Source: Iris pallida (taxonomy: Eukaryota > Streptophyta > Magnoliopsida > Asparagales > Iridaceae). Taken from it: a stretch of DNA of 64,000 bases. This document shows, piece after piece, positions 46,449-59,527 of this stretch (the first letter of the stretch is position 1; every line of letters starts with the position of its first letter). The notes beneath the pieces were generated by a model. The model saw nothing but the letters and a program-made list of their open reading frames with translations. It searched no databases and was not told the origin of the DNA. The stretch covers positions 15,707,555-15,771,554 of the forward strand of contig JANAVB010031417.1 in NCBI GenBank assembly GCA_029216955.1. The letters run 5' to 3'. The translations under genes and the position numbers were made by a program.

Positions 46449-46760
46449 TCTTGACCCCGGTTGACCATGGTTGACTTTTTGGACCAAAAGTCAACTATGG
46501 GTCAACACTTTACCCAATTTAGTCCCAAATTCCTTTAGACTTGGGCAGTTGACCGAAAGTCAAGTCATCATTGACCTAGGATTGACCTAGGGTTGACCAT
46601 AGTTGACCAGGGTTGACCAGAGTTGACCAGTTGACCAAAAGTCAACTGTAAGTCAACCGTTGACTCAAATCGACTTAGATTAATTTCGTTTGACTTGCAT
46701 TGACCCAGTATGACCTAGCTAGACCTAAAATGACTTAGATTGACCTCGTGTAGTCTAGTT
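46449..46760. repeat. TTGACC / GGTCAA-rich stretch in LTR D
   Basis: At least twenty TTGAC cores in both orientations (GGTTGACCAGAGTTGACCAG and similar). TTGACC/T is the WRKY W-box. An inverted counterpart in LTR C lies at about 47925-48060. Confidence 0.75.
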
Positions 46761-49344
46761 TGACGCGTCTTGACCTAGAATGACTTAATAGGATTTAAAT
46801 TGTCTTGACTTTATTTCCTAAGCATAGTATTGATACGTCTTGTTCTCTATAGGTCCTCGAGACGCTGCATTTGCTCCGGTTGACGTACCATATCATATTT
46901 CAGGCGAGTACATTCTCTGACACTTTTTCAATTTATAATGATTGTTATGATTCATGTAATTAGTGTGGATATGCTTGTTCTCGACACATTGGTCACACGG
47001 ATTGGTATTCATGGATCCCGACATGAGATGTTATTCCTCGTTATCTTGGTATATCTTGTGCAAGCCCCCTTGTAGTTCTTGTGCAGTATATGGATACCGA
47101 TTCTCGAGAAGACTTGCTCCCTTCTCGTAGAATCCCGTGTCGTAACGTGTCTTGCTTGGATCCACTCTACCAGTCGGGGACGGGGAGTACTAGTGTAGAT
47201 GTGTGGTCATTATCCACCTTGTTTATTCTTGTAGACCTTGAATGCTACCAATCCTACACTCCACGTAGGATTGGTTGATCAGTAGACCTTGTGCAGACCC
47301 AAGCCGGCCACATATTGTAGCTAGTACTCACACACCTAGAGATATGATTCTTGATTCTTGTACATGCCATGATCAATTTACTTGCCTTGTTCTAGCTCTA
47401 GTTTTACAGCTTACCTTGCCATGATACTCACATGTACATTCCATGATTTTCTTGTATATACTCTCTATTTACAGTTTATAGCTTGTCCCATAAATGGAGA
47501 TTCTAGGAGATTCTAGGATACCCAAAAAATGGGACAAGGATTCTAGGAGACTCTGTGATCATAAGAGTATATGTCACAAGTGATCAAAGAACCAATGAAG
47601 CATAGTGATACGCCATGTAAGTGAAACGCACATAACATGTAGTACCCGATGCTCCCTAAGGATAACATCTCAAGAAGGGATCCATATAGTACCAATCCGT
47701 GTGACCAACGTGACAGTAACAAGTAAAGTAATTTAATACAGGAAACAATTCTAAGCAGGATATAAAATGATCAGAGAATGTACTCGCCTGATATCTGAGT
47801 GTCCAATATGAAAGTACTGTCCGATGAGTGGTGTCTGGCTCCTATTTAGAACAGCACAAGTCACAACAAGTCCAAAATGATAAAATGAAGCACTGCAATG
47901 CATTCTACATGAATCTGGGTCAATCTAGGCCAAAGTCAACTCTTGGTCAACTCTGGTCAACCCTAGAAGTCAAACTAGGTCAACTATGGTCAAACTAGGT
48001 CTAACAAGTCCAAACTTGGTCAAACAAGTCTACACTAGTCTAGCAAGTCTATTCTAGGTCTAACAAAGCTATACAAGACCATTCTAGACTTTCTAGGCAA
48101 ACAGACTCACATATATGCCATAGGCTGTATCATGCCTATAGGCCAACCCTAACACAAGACTATATGACATTATCTATATCTAAAATACTACACATATTGA
48201 TATGTTATCTAACACAACATAGAAATACACTAGCTTTTAGGTTACCCATATGCCTATACATAGGTATAGGCACATTCACATTTCATAGATATATATAGCT
48301 ATATATTACATACCGTACTTTAGGTTATAATACATATTCATTAGGAACCATCACATATATATGTACATATAGATATAAGCTTAATACATATATACATATA
48401 GATATACATTACCTTATATATATATATACATTACATGCATAGGTATACACACATTAATATATATGTATATGTATATAGAGAGGGGGGCAATATGATGTGT
48501 GTGTGTTGTGAAGGGTGTGAGAGATGTGAGAGTACAATGTGTGTGTTAAAGAGAGGAACAAAGAGTGTGTCTAACAATGAGTGTGAGGGTGTGTGTGTTG
48601 TAAAATAGGGTGCTGTGCAAAACAGTGTGACAGGAAAGAATGGGAGGGCATGCCTGAACAGTGTGTGTGTGTGTGTACAGTCCAATATGGACTGCAAAAC
48701 AGTGAGCATTGGGCTGGAAAAATAATGTTCAGAGAAAAGGGAAGCCAATGCTTGACAGTTCAATAATGAATTTCAAACACTCACATAACCCTCAGTCAAT
48801 AGGAATTCTAATCAATTGACAAACTCAAACTATCAGCCCACAACAACCCAAATCAAACTCAGGATGAACAAAACCCAGGTTTCATCTATTTGAAGGTAAC
48901 CAAACAACATCACTTTAGTTTAATTTATTAGGGAAAACTGCTCAGTAAAGTTGAAAAGAAAAAGAGATCAATTCAGTCCCAAAACATTGAATCCCACACA
49001 ATTGCTCAAATCTCATTCACAACCCACAAAACTAATTGAATTGCAAAACTAAGCCAAATAGGAACTATCAAACCTGTGTGGGGGGGGGTAATTAGTAGTA
49101 AGAACAACATTAAAACTGGGATTTAAGTTAGGAATCTCGGGAAAGAATCAGTGTATCATATAGGTATCAGAATACACACAGAATTTCCCACATTCGAATC
49201 CAGTTACCCTCAACAAAACCAATTCTAATATGAAACTTTAATCTAATATAGTTATACAACATACTTAGGATCTAATTAGTAAATAAAACCATGATTTAAA
49301 CTAATTAAAATGGGTATTTAAACACAGGAATATAAACTGGACAG

Positions 49345-49925
49345 TATGGGAAAAACAGTGTCGTGCACGTGTTCATTGAGCTCGTGCACGTGACACGACA
49401 CGACATAGACCCTGTGCTCGTGTCCCAGTGTCGAGTGTGTCTAGGGCTAGGACTAGGGTACCCTGAATTGTGTCCTCGACGTGTCTAGAGGAGATACGAA
49501 CAGCGTATCAGTAACAATAAAAATCGACTGAACCTGTCAGTCCCGACCAGTACAAGGAGGATTACTCCTTCGACACGCCATGTGGGCCCCTGAAACTGAA
49601 CTCGTGGCGTGTCAGTCACTGCCCCATGGGGTGTGTCGAATCTCGTGTCCAGTGGCCGCGTGTCATGTCCGGTACAGCCCCCGAACAGCAGGACAGGCAG
49701 TCCCGAGCGCACGCGAACGTGTCCTCGTGTCCAAACAGGCACAACACCAGATCAAAATCACCTCAGTCAAACACAAACGTGTAAGCGACAACAAAATAAT
49801 AATTTCTATTTAAATACAATTCGAAAATCAATACGAAATGCCCATTGAGGCATTTCCTCAAACACTTGTGTACAGTCACTGATACGTGTCCGATACGGAC
49901 ACGTACAGGACACGAATTAGAACGA
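49345..49925. repeat. degenerate CGTGTC/GACACG array in LTR C
   Basis: Dense CGTGTCC, GACACGA and GTGCACGTG words, including the palindrome CGTGTCCGATACGGACACG at 49884-49902. It starts about 750 nt after the LTR start, like the arrays of the other LTRs. Confidence 0.6.
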
Positions 49926-50201
49926 ATCCTAATCCTACAGAATCAGGACACCTAGGGCTAGGTGTTAATGCAAGGAAACCCTAGTTTTAATGGGGAATAG
50001 GATTTTACCTCTATGTGTTCTTTCAACACAAAAGCCCTTCAAAATGAACCTCCAAAAGTCCACCCAATTCCTTCAAATTGTCCCAAACCTATGATGTGAC
50101 TCCACAAACAGTAGAGGAACAGTATTTAGAGTTCTATGGAGGAAATCCCAATGAAAATAGACCTATATTGAATGATCTATGGAGAAATGAAGTGTAGGCT
50201 C

Positions 50202-50203
50202 AC
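50202..50203 (-). other. candidate 5' splice site in LTR C
   Basis: Minus-strand GACAAG|GTGAGCC, 476 nt into the LTR and about 60 nt after the TATA-like box. Confidence 0.4.
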
Positions 50204-50679
50204 CTTGTCTTGAGAAAAGAAATGATAAACTATTGGAAGGAGGCTCAAATCCCCAAAATGATATTATATAGGCAAGGGAGAAGAGCCTTGGCCGGCCACT
50301 AGGTTAAGTTAGGGTTTCTAGGTTGCATCCTAGGGCTAGGAATGCATCAAGGATAAGGAGTGGTCTAGATTCTAGGGCTCTTTCCTAGCTCTTAGCAAAT
50401 CATTCTATTAAACTAAACTTGACTTAAACCTATGTAACCAATACTAACTAAAACCCAAAGTGACTAACTAGAATAGCTATGACTAATCTAGGTTAGGTCC
50501 AATCTAGGTTAGGCTAACCAAAACCACATGGCAATCAATGAACTTGGATTTAATCCCACTATTTAAATAAATCATTTAAAATTCCTAATAGGATATATTA
50601 AATTCAAATAAATTCTAATAAATTCAAATAACCCTAAAAATGACAAAAATATCCTCAAACTAGAAATGTGGTAGTGACA

Positions 50680-50710
50680 AATCTACCCTCCTTAAAAGAA
50701 TTTCGTCCTC
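50680..50710 (-). promoter_or_regulatory. polypurine tract of gypsy C
   Basis: Minus-strand CGAGGACGAAATTC, then TTTTAAGGAGGGTAGATT directly before the 3' LTR, the chromovirus layout. Confidence 0.85.
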
Positions 50711-50758
50711 GAAATTTAAAGGCGAAATACAACTGATAAGAAGGATAGAAAGTATACC

Positions 50759-51900
50759 TCATGGTCCAAAAAGATATGGGTACCGCTCGCGCATCTCATC
50801 CTCCCGCTCCCAGGTAGACTCTTCTGGAGAATGATGCCTCCATGCGACGCGTACTAAGGGTATCACCTGGTTTCTCAGGACCTTCTCCCGTCGATCCAGA
50901 ATCTCTACTGGCTGCTCTGGATAGCTGAGAGAAGGTCCAACCTTAATCTCTGAATGATCAAGCACATGGCTAGGGTCAGCTACGTACCGTTTCAACTGTG
51001 ATACATAGAATACGTTGTGGACCCCTACTAGTACAGGCGGCAAGTCTAGCCTGTATGCCACGTCACCGACTCTTCCGCTGATAACGAAAGGGCCGATGAA
51101 GCGCGGGCTAAGCTTCCCGCCTCCACCAAAACGTATCGTACCATGAGTCGGAGATATCCTCAAGAAAACCTGGTCTCCGACCTAATCACAAGCAAGATCT
51201 CAATTAATTATAATAAACAAACATGATCAAAATCACAAACAAACAAACCTAAATCTAATCCTACTCTAATATGTACCTCAAACTCCAACGACCTCCGGTG
51301 GCTATCGGCCCAGTACCGATGTCTGTCCTGCGCCACGCAAAGTCTGTCCCTGATGAGCTTCACCTTCTCGGCTGCGTTAACAACCATCTCTGTCCCCAGT
51401 AAAGCTCGCTCACCAACATCATCCCAAGATAAGGGTGTACGGCACCTACGTCCGTACAGAGCCTCGAAAGGTGATATCTCAATGCTGGCCTGGAAACTGT
51501 TGTTGTAAGAAAACTCCACCAAATGAAGATGATCCTCCCAGGAACCTCCAAAGTCCAGGACGCACGTCCGTAGCATATCCTCAAGTGTCTGGATAGTCCG
51601 CTCTGACTGTCCGTCCGTCTGGGGGTGGTATGCAGTACTAAACTTGAGCTGAGTGCCCAAGCTGGTCTGCAGACTCCTCCAGAAATGGGAAGTAAAATGA
51701 CTATCCCGATCTGAGACGATGCTGACCAGAACCCCATGAATCCTGACTATCTGCCGCATATACATGTCCGCCAGCCTCTCTGTAGACGTATCCACCTTGA
51801 ATGGCAAGAAATGGGCCGATTTGGTCAACCTGTCAATGATGAACCAAATCGCGTCTTTTCCTGCTGGTGTGTGCGGCAATCCTGATACGAAGTCCATAGT
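50759..51900 (-). pseudogene. pol: gypsy C integrase core and chromodomain, with an intron
   Basis: Integrase core (MDFVSGLPHTPAGKDAIW, Asp in IVSDRDSHF, Glu in [14 protein letters not shown]), GPF module (KLSPRFIGPFVISGRVGDVA) and a chromodomain (EILDRREKVLRNQV, WEREDEMRERY), ending at 50759. Between SLEFE and VGDQVFLRI lies a 95-bp GT-AG intron-like insert (51182-51276, phase 0) which gypsy B lacks at the same point. Upstream, TGA and TAG replace the two Trp of the usual EWKWEH motif near 51905-51916, so the copy is defective. Confidence 0.88.
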
Positions 51901-51915
51901 GATATGCTCCTATTT

Positions 51916-53700
51916 TCACTCGGGAATGGGCAGCGGCTGCAACAATCCATCGGGCCTCTGTCTCTCTGCCTTGACCTGCTGACAGACCAAGCACCTAGCC
52001 AAGAAGCGAGCCACCTCCCGCTTCATCCCGGACCACCAAACATGCTCCCTCAGATCTCGGTACATCTTGTTGGCACCCTGGTGTATAGAGTACTGAGATC
52101 TGTGGGCCTCCTGCATAACCTGATCCCTGAGCTCTCCGCTGGGCACACATAATCTGGAACCGTGCCTCAAGGCACCATCCTCTGCAAGAAAAAACTCGCC
52201 CTCCAGCAATCCTGCTCGAGCCTGCTCTCGGAGACACCGCAGAGCAATGTCCTCAAACTGTGCCGACTTCATCCTCTCCACCAATTCTGACTGAATCTGC
52301 ATCCCCCAAAACTGCATCTGCACTCCGGGCACGATCACCTCAATCCCAAGGCTCTCCAAGTCTGCAAGCAAATGCCGATCCATGGTCAAACACATGGCTG
52401 TCGGATACCTACTCAAGGCATCGGCAACCACATTGGCCTTCCCTGGGTGATACTGAAGTAGGATGTCAAAATCCTTCATCAACTCTAGCCATCTGCACTG
52501 CCTCATGTTCAACTTCTTCTGAGTGAATACATACTTTAAGCTCTTATGATCTGTAAAAATCTCCACCCTCTCCCCATACAGATAATACTTCCACAACTTC
52601 AGAGCAAATATCACTGCTGCTAGCTCCAGGTCGTGGGTAGGGTAATTCTTCTCATGGGAACGTAATTGCATGGAAGCATAGGCAATCACCTTCTCATGCT
52701 GCTGTATGACGCAACCCAGCACCTTTCCTGAAGCGTCACTATAAATAGTAAAACCACCTGATCCTGAAGGTAATGTCAGAATCGGAGCTGTCGTAAGCCG
52801 CTTCTTCAACTCATCAAAAGTTGTCTGACACTCCTCTGAGCAAACATACTCAGCATCCTTCCGGGTCAACCGAGTCAACGACTCTGCAACCCGGGAGAAA
52901 TCCTGGACAAATATCCGATAATATCCTGCCAGCCCCAGGAAACTCCTGATCTCTGCAACTGAAGCCGGCGCTGCCCATGCCTCAATTGCTACAATCTTCT
53001 TGGGATCAACTGAGATACCATCTCTAGTCACCATATGCCCCAAGAAGTCCACCCGGTCCAAGAAAAACTCACACTTGGAGAGCTTCCCGTAAAGCTGCTC
53101 CTTCCTGAGAATCTCCAGCACTATCCTCAAATGCTCCTCGTGCTTCTCCTCAGTCTTGAAATATATCAAGATATCGTCAATGAACACCACCACAAACTGA
53201 TCCAGATACTGGTGGAACACCTTGTTCATAAGGTTCATAAACACTGCTGGTGCATTGGTTAGCCCAAACGGTATAACCAAAAACTCAAACTGCCCGTACC
53301 GCATCCTGAAAGCGGTCTTGGGAATATCCTCCCGCTTCACCTTCACCTGGTGATATCCGACCTCAGATCAATCTTGTAAAATACCCGAGCTCCGCTCAAC
53401 TGGTCAAAAAGATCGTCGATCCACGGCAGTGGGTATTTGTTCTTGACCGTGAGGTTGTTGAGTGCCCTGTAGTCAATACACATCCGTACTGACCCATTCT
53501 TCTTCGGCACAAACAACACTGGTGCACCCCATGGCGATGAACTCGAGCGGATGAAGCCGTTGTCCTACAGCTCATCAACTTGCTTCTTCAACTCCACCAG
53601 CTCACTGTTGTTCACCCGATAGACATGCTGAGAGATAGGTTCCGCTCCTGAAACCAAGTCTATCGAGAACTCTATGTCTCTGTCTGGTGGCAATCCCGAC
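51916..53700 (-). pseudogene. pol: gypsy C reverse transcriptase, RNase H and integrase zinc region
   Basis: Reverse transcriptase with an intact [10 protein letters not shown] box, [13 protein letters not shown], RNase H ([56 protein letters not shown]) and the HHCC region ([14 protein letters not shown]). A one-base loss near 53359 (after KIDLRS) shifts the frame before YHQVKV. Stops at about 53565 (after DEL) and 53706-53708 (after DVFP) also interrupt it. Confidence 0.88.
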
Positions 53701-53705
53701 AACTC

Positions 53706-54210
53706 CTATGGGAAAACATCCATATACTCTGCTATCAAGGGGTGTGGAATCGTCTGCTCCTCGATCGAGACCGCACAGAAGACTCCGCTGCTCTGCTCTG
53801 CCTGACGTCTGGAGTACTCGAACTCTAGCTCCCCCGGTGCTCTGAAGAGAACTCTACCCCCTCTGTAATCAATGCTGGCGTGGTGCCTGCTCAACCAATC
53901 TATGCCTAGTACTATATCGTAGTTCGGTAATGGCATTACGAGCAGGCTCACCTCCAACTCATGGCCTCCCAAAACTACTCTTCGACCCTTACAAACATCA
54001 CTCACGAGGATAATGCCATCCCCAGTCGTGATCTTGTAAGTCCTAGGCAATGATTCAGCTATGATACCGTATCTAATCACAAAAGATACTGATATGAAGC
54101 TATGCGAAGCACCGAAATTGAATAATGCGAAAACTGGACTGGAGTCGAGAAGAATCGAACCTGCGATCAGCTCTTCTATCACCTCTGCATCTCCAACTGC
54201 CATGGCGAAA
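53706..54210 (-). pseudogene. pol: gypsy C protease
   Basis: Retroviral-type aspartic protease region, about 165 residues. The active site reads ALFNFGASHSFIS where ALFDSGASH is expected, so the catalytic Asp is Asn and the protease should be inactive. Downstream NYDIVLGIDWLSRHHASIDY is the normal C-terminal protease motif. Confidence 0.85.
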
Positions 54211-55495
54211 GCTCGTCCCAGCTGGCCTCCCCTGGCCGGCTGCTGGTGCTGGACGAACCTCTGCTGCTGTGTCGGTAGGACTGGTCCCCTCTGCTAGCCT
54301 GCTGGAGCCCTGACTCCTCCTTCCTGGGCTGCTCGTGCTATGTGGCACTCCCTCATCTGGTGGTCTGCTGAGCCACACACCAGACACTGGCCCAGCCTCT
54401 TTCGGCACTCATTGAAGACATGCCCAGGCTTCTTGCAGTAGGCACAAGTAACACCCTATCTCTGACCCTGCTGGTGCTGTCTCGGCTGCTGGTGCTGTCT
54501 CGGCTGCTGCTGCTGGTGAACTGGCCTCTACTGGATCGGCTGCGGCTGGAACTGCCTCAGCTGCTGGTGCTGAAAGTGGGGCCTCTTGGCCTGGCCTCCG
54601 CTGCTGCTGCCCCCAACTGGGTCTCGCCCCCTCTTGAGCCTAAGCTCAAGATCATCCTCTGCCAACAAGGTTCCCGTCAAGATCTCCTCGAATGTGGCAT
54701 CCCTGTTACCCTTGGTCAGAGACTTGACCTCCTTGACCAGACCCTTCCGGAACCTTTGGGCCTTCGCCGTCTCGCTCAAGCCCTCTACGAACCTGCCGAG
54801 GCGGCCGAACTCCCTGCGTACTCCTCCACTGAAAGGCTCCCCTGGACTAGGCTCTCGAACTACGACTCTAAGGCTCTGAGTGCTAAATCTGGGAAGAACT
54901 TCTTCTTGAAGAAGCCCTTGAACTGCTCCTAAGTCTGCCCAGTTACCCCCATCCTGGGGTCTGACTGATACCAGGTGCGAGCAAGATCTAGCATCCGGCT
55001 AGCTGCGGCCTCAATCTGGAGATCTGCTGGTATCCGGACCAGGCGAAAGATCTCCTCTATATGCTCGATCCACTCATCAGCATATAGTATCCCCTCTGTT
55101 ACCAGAAAGTATCTGGGGCTCATCTTCTAAAACAGCTCTATATCCGGTGTCCTCGGCTGCTGAACCACTAGTCGAACTGCGACTGTTGTGAGGGCCAACT
55201 CCATGCCCCTGTCGTGTCGAGCCTGCTGTCGATCCATGAACTGCTGGAAGTATGCGAACATCTGTGCCGCATCCACGTATCCTGTAGGCGGTGGCTGCTG
55301 GAAGGGCTCCTCTGCGATGACTGGGTCCTGCCTCCGAGCCGGTAGAAGCATACCCCCTGCTGCTGCTGCCGAGGTCTCAATACGAGCAGAGGTGGCAGGA
55401 GTTGCAGTCCCCTGGCCCTGCTGTACTGGCTGAGAGATAGCAGTTCCCTCTATAGCATCCCTATGAATGGTACGCTGCGATCGAGTCTCTACCAT
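54211..55495 (-). pseudogene. gag: gypsy C gag
   Basis: The start MVETRSQRTIHRDAIEGT is at ATG 55495, one base after an acceptor-like CTATCTTCAG. The gag core (RYFLVTEGILYADEWIEHIE, ARTWYQSDP, AQRFRKGLVKEVKSL) is followed by Gln-rich sequence and two CCHC knuckles (CAYCKKPGHVFNEC, CLVCGSADHQMREC). Stops follow DIELF (55127-55129), VTGQT (54929-54931), QPQPIQ (54528-54530), and two more lie around and after the knuckles, so gag is not made. Confidence 0.85.
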
Positions 55496-55496
55496 C

Positions 55497-55498
55497 CT
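55497..55498 (-). other. candidate 3' splice site at gag C start
   Basis: Minus-strand TTTGTCTATCTTCAG|GATGG puts the acceptor one base before the gag ATG. Confidence 0.4.
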
Positions 55499-55706
55499 GA
55501 AGATAGACAAACAAGAGTATCAATTTCTGAGAAAAAATGATATAACAAAGGCGGACAATTAAAATTCAAAGGATCAGCTGACAATAAGGATTTAGATGGT
55601 AATAAAGGAATTTTTTCTAAAGTGATTGAGTACCTTAAAATTAATGTCCTATATCCTACTGCAGGCTGTAGTGATACTCTAATTCGAATACCACTACACT
55701 TCTAGT

Positions 55707-55736
55707 CTAGACCTGCATGGGCCACCACTAAAAACG
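55707..55736 (-). promoter_or_regulatory. conserved post-LTR leader, candidate primer-binding site C
   Basis: Minus-strand CGTTTTTAGTGGTGGCCC, then ATGCAGGTC. The shared block AGTGGTGGCCCATGCAGG is in the same place as in gypsy A and B. Confidence 0.4.
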
Positions 55737-56580
55737 TGTCACGACCAGCACCCTAGAGTAAGGGCACGAGACGTGGGTACGTCCAGCCTACGCCGCAGTG
55801 TCGGCGGTAGAACGCTGTCCTAGGTCACAACATCTAGCAATAATATACTAAACAATTTATACTTCCCGAATGGGGGTGACATTGCAGTAAGTAAACTCAA
55901 TCACAACTAAGGAAGAAGAAAGCACCATATGATATAGTACTCAAGGAAAACAGATGATAAAGTAGTCTAAGATAACATCCCAGCAATATCCAGAGTACAA
56001 ACTCAGCTACAGGCTATGGAAAAATATATACAACTCAAAATCTCTGAACAGAAGTAAAGTCTAGCTAAACAGTCTCAAGACGACATAAAATAAGATAAGG
56101 CCTAACTAAGCTAGTCTAGGCAATGGGGGTGATGTCCTCAGCTAGAGCTGGGTCCTCCTGAGAGTCCATCTCGCAAGTGTCATCTAGGGCTGCCCCGTAG
56201 AAGGTATCCACACAGGCCTCCTCCTCGTCCTCTGTAATATTTTCAACAGGTCCAATCAGGACAGGAGCGAGCACAGTACATCTCAACAGTTCATAGCAGG
56301 TTAGAAAATATAATCATACAGTAAAGTAAGATACAGGTACTGAAAGAAATGCAGTATGTAAACAGAGAGAGAACTGTAATAGAAATATCTACTATAAATA
56401 TAGACTAACAGTGGCTAGTGAGTAAGAGTATAATATAGACATGTAAATGGCATAGGAGATTCTGATGAGACACTATGGAAAGATTCTGATGCGATACTAC
56501 TTGGGTATTATTCACATGTCTGCTTCTACTCCCCCGTACCCCCAATCAATACACAAGTATCCAACCAGGTTATGTTATGA
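55737..56580 (-). mobile_element. gypsy C 5' LTR, U5-side part, cut by a CACTA end
   Basis: TGTCACGACCAGCACCCTAG starts the plus-strand copy. The first 690 bp match 43225-43919 closely. The LTR is interrupted at 56581 by a CACTA terminus, and the U3 side is not in the window. Confidence 0.88.
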
Positions 56581-56870
56581 CACTACAACAAAATAGGTTA
56601 ATAACGACACTTTCTTTACGACACTTTCTAAATAAGTGTCGTTAATTTTTTGCGATGATGACACTCTATTAAAACGTGTCGTTGTAATTGAGTATTTAAC
56701 ATAACCTACGACACCTTTTTAAAAGTGTCGTAAACATAAAATCAACAACACTTTTAAGAACACTTAAAAATGTCGTATAATATTATATCTAAATACGACA
56801 CTTGAAAAATGTCGTATAATATTATATATTAAAACAACACTTGAAAAGTGTTGTATAAAATTTTATTTCC
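56581..56870. repeat. subterminal repeats of the second CACTA
   Basis: ACGACACTTT, TGTCGTATAATATTATAT and ACACTTGAAAA words recur in both orientations. They differ from the CGACGT motifs of the first CACTA, so this is another family. Confidence 0.85.
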
Positions 56871-59527
56871 TACAGTTTTTTTCACACTACCGCCTTATCT
56901 GCCCGAAAATTTTCAATTTAGCGCCCGCAACCAAAAGAATTTGGCGCTGAAGAATGATATTATTCCCTCTCCTCTCTTCCATTTTTTTCTTGCTGTCTCT
57001 TTCTCTTATTCCTTTCCCTTTCCCTCTCCTTAACATTCTCCTCCATTGCACACCCTCTCGAAGGTTGGGCGGCAAGGGGCTATGGTCACCACCGCGGCTC
57101 GGAGGTAAGAATACTTTTGTTGGTCGGCGCCACCATCAGCGCCGTCGTAACCGCCGCCGTCTAGGTCGTCTCTCCCTCTTTTTTTCGAGATTTTCTTCCT
57201 TTATTTATTATCTATGGTTAATAATTAGGGGTTTTCTTTCTTAATTAGGATTTAAACGAAGAAATCAACATCTGTAGGCGAGCAACCATTCTCCTTACTT
57301 GGTTTGAAGTAACTTGAAGCCGTAAGTATTTGTTTTTTTGGCATAAAAAAGGTTTCTTTTGAGTTGGTTCTTCTTTCAGATTTATTTCTTCCTTCAACCA
57401 TGTATTTATGCTTTGGCTCTAAGCTCCTAATTGTTAGCTTTTTCAGTTTCCTTAGGGATTTATCATAATGTATTTTGGAGTGTCCAATGCGAGTCTTACA
57501 TGGAATCCCACATTTTGGAAGTGTTCTTGCTTCTTAGAAGGTCTGTAATATTGGTTTCAAATGAGTATCATTTTTTTAAGTTTTTGGGGTTTCAGGAATT
57601 TTAGTTGAACTGTGAGTTATTTTTGGCTTTATGGCTTGTCGGTTTTGGCCAATAATGTGAATCTTGCTCTAGTTGCATATTTAACTAGAAGTTCAAAGGG
57701 AAAGAACCACCTCAAATGCATGTGTGTGATCTGTAGACATAATTAAAATTTCTAATATAGTAGCAAATTGTGCTAATTTCGACTCCATATCATTTTTCTT
57801 GAGAAATTTGATTTCATATGCAATATAGTAATATACTAGTATCGGTCTTGTAAGAAGGGAAGACCAAATGGAAAATGCTCTATATCCAAAAAAATTAAGC
57901 TGCTAATATTGCTATAAGATGAGTTATAGTTCATGATATATGTTTTAATATGACAACATTCTAAATACAAGCATCTAAGTGGCTCTTTCTTTGTCTTTTA
58001 TAAGGCAAGTATTTTTTAGGTGCAATGTACAAATAATAGTATATTATTCCTCAAATACGTACCTAAAACTTTATAGTTAGCTTATCTAGACTCTGCAGAT
58101 GTTGTAAGAGAATAAAGAACTATTAAAAAGAAATCAGCATCAATTGCTAGTTGGAGAATGTTATAAGAGCATGAATGGAAGTAATTATGGATCCAGGGTT
58201 AGTTTTAGCCAATATCTTGTATAAACTTGATGAATGGTTGGCTGATTCATAAGCGTTCTGGTTTAGCTACCTGGCATATATTTCCTTGTATGTTAGGTTT
58301 ACTTTTGCTTGCTTACTTTTTCTTATTGGTTATAGTAACAAAAGTTTTTGGTTCCTATTTGGCTTTTAGTGTAGTTATATTCCATTAAATGGACATAAAC
58401 CATCTTTCAAGCTTTGAGGATCTAGAATCCATTTACCCTTTGTGTACCCTTGATATTCTTTTTTTTTTAACTTCTTTGTTCTTAGTTTCATCCAATTCAT
58501 AGCTTCCATATGAAATCATTTCTTCTTTTCACTTCATTGATTGTCTTAAGGGTGAAAAGGTACCAACAAGTATTTCAAGACACTCACACACACCTGTAAC
58601 AATAGACTTATCAGGTACTTTCTTCTCCATTAAAGAGAGAAGACGGTAAGGAAGGGTGGATGTATTGTCTTTAGGAAGAAATTTTTATAATAAAAGTTAT
58701 CAATGGATTGTTGCAACACTTAATTATAAGTTGCCTTCTTACTCAACTTAGGTAAGGTGTCAGCTCATTTCCCATTTTTCTACTCTCGACTCCCTAGAAT
58801 TTTGTCGCTCAGATTTGTGAAACTACAATTTATGACCATGTCTATGCATTTTCAAATGTACTTCTCAAAAGATGCACTTCCTCTCTACATACTGCCCAGA
58901 ATATGCACTATAACTTCTCTTCATGCTAGATATATGGAAAATATCATTTTATATTTCGATATTAAAATTGTATATTGTTGGAACTTCAGAAAGTGCATTC
59001 AATTTCATTAGCATACAAATTTAGGTTTAAAGTGCATTCAGTAAATAAATTTCTCTTATTATAATTTCCCCGATCTTTGCATTTTTTAGTTTTTAATTTT
59101 TTGTAGATAATTCATGGACCCATAGGTGAGAAATTAGTGAATAATTTAATTTTTCTAGTCTTAATTTTTGTCTTGGAAGAATTGTTTCTATGGGAAATGG
59201 TTTATTTAATTGTGAATTTGGGAATAATTGGTTAGTGTTTGTGAAAATGTTCCTTAGGACTTGATAATTTCTTCCATTATTTGTTGGAAATGATCTACTG
59301 GTTAGTGTCTGTTAAAATGTTCCTTCTCGTTTGATTCGTTTTGGAGTTTTTTTAGAGTCTGGGTAGAAATTTTGGTGATTCGAGTCATCGATCATGTATA
59401 GGTCTATTGAACATGGTTGTTGTTGAAAATCGATCGCTTACAAAAAAATTTGAGACAGCTAACTGTTCATCTTGATTGATATTTGTTCCTCTAGGATTTT
59501 TTAGGACTTTTGTTTACTTTGCTTCAG
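56871..59527 (+). other. possible 5' leader and intron sequence; no clear exon
   Basis: A CT-rich leader (56960-57060) leads to a donor-like CTCGGAG|GTAAGAATAC near 57105, as in a plant 5' untranslated exon. The rest is T-rich and intron-like. I found none of the upstream chorismate mutase exons here. Confidence 0.4.

Larger units (their letters stand above)
47486..50679 (-). mobile_element. gypsy C 3' LTR, right part (U3/R side)
   Basis: On the minus strand the LTR starts TGTCACTACCACA at 50679. A TATA-like CTATATAATAT (50262-50270), a leader and a donor ACAAG|GTGAGC (exon end 50204) follow. A GC-richer stretch full of CGTGTC/GACACG words occupies about 49345-49925. The left limit near 47486 is approximate because of the LTR D insertion. 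Confidence 0.7.

Noticed and set aside
53035..54932. Plus-strand frames of up to 170 codons over gypsy C
   Set aside because: Antisense of gag-pol, as judged by the clear zinc-knuckle, protease and RT motifs on the minus strand.
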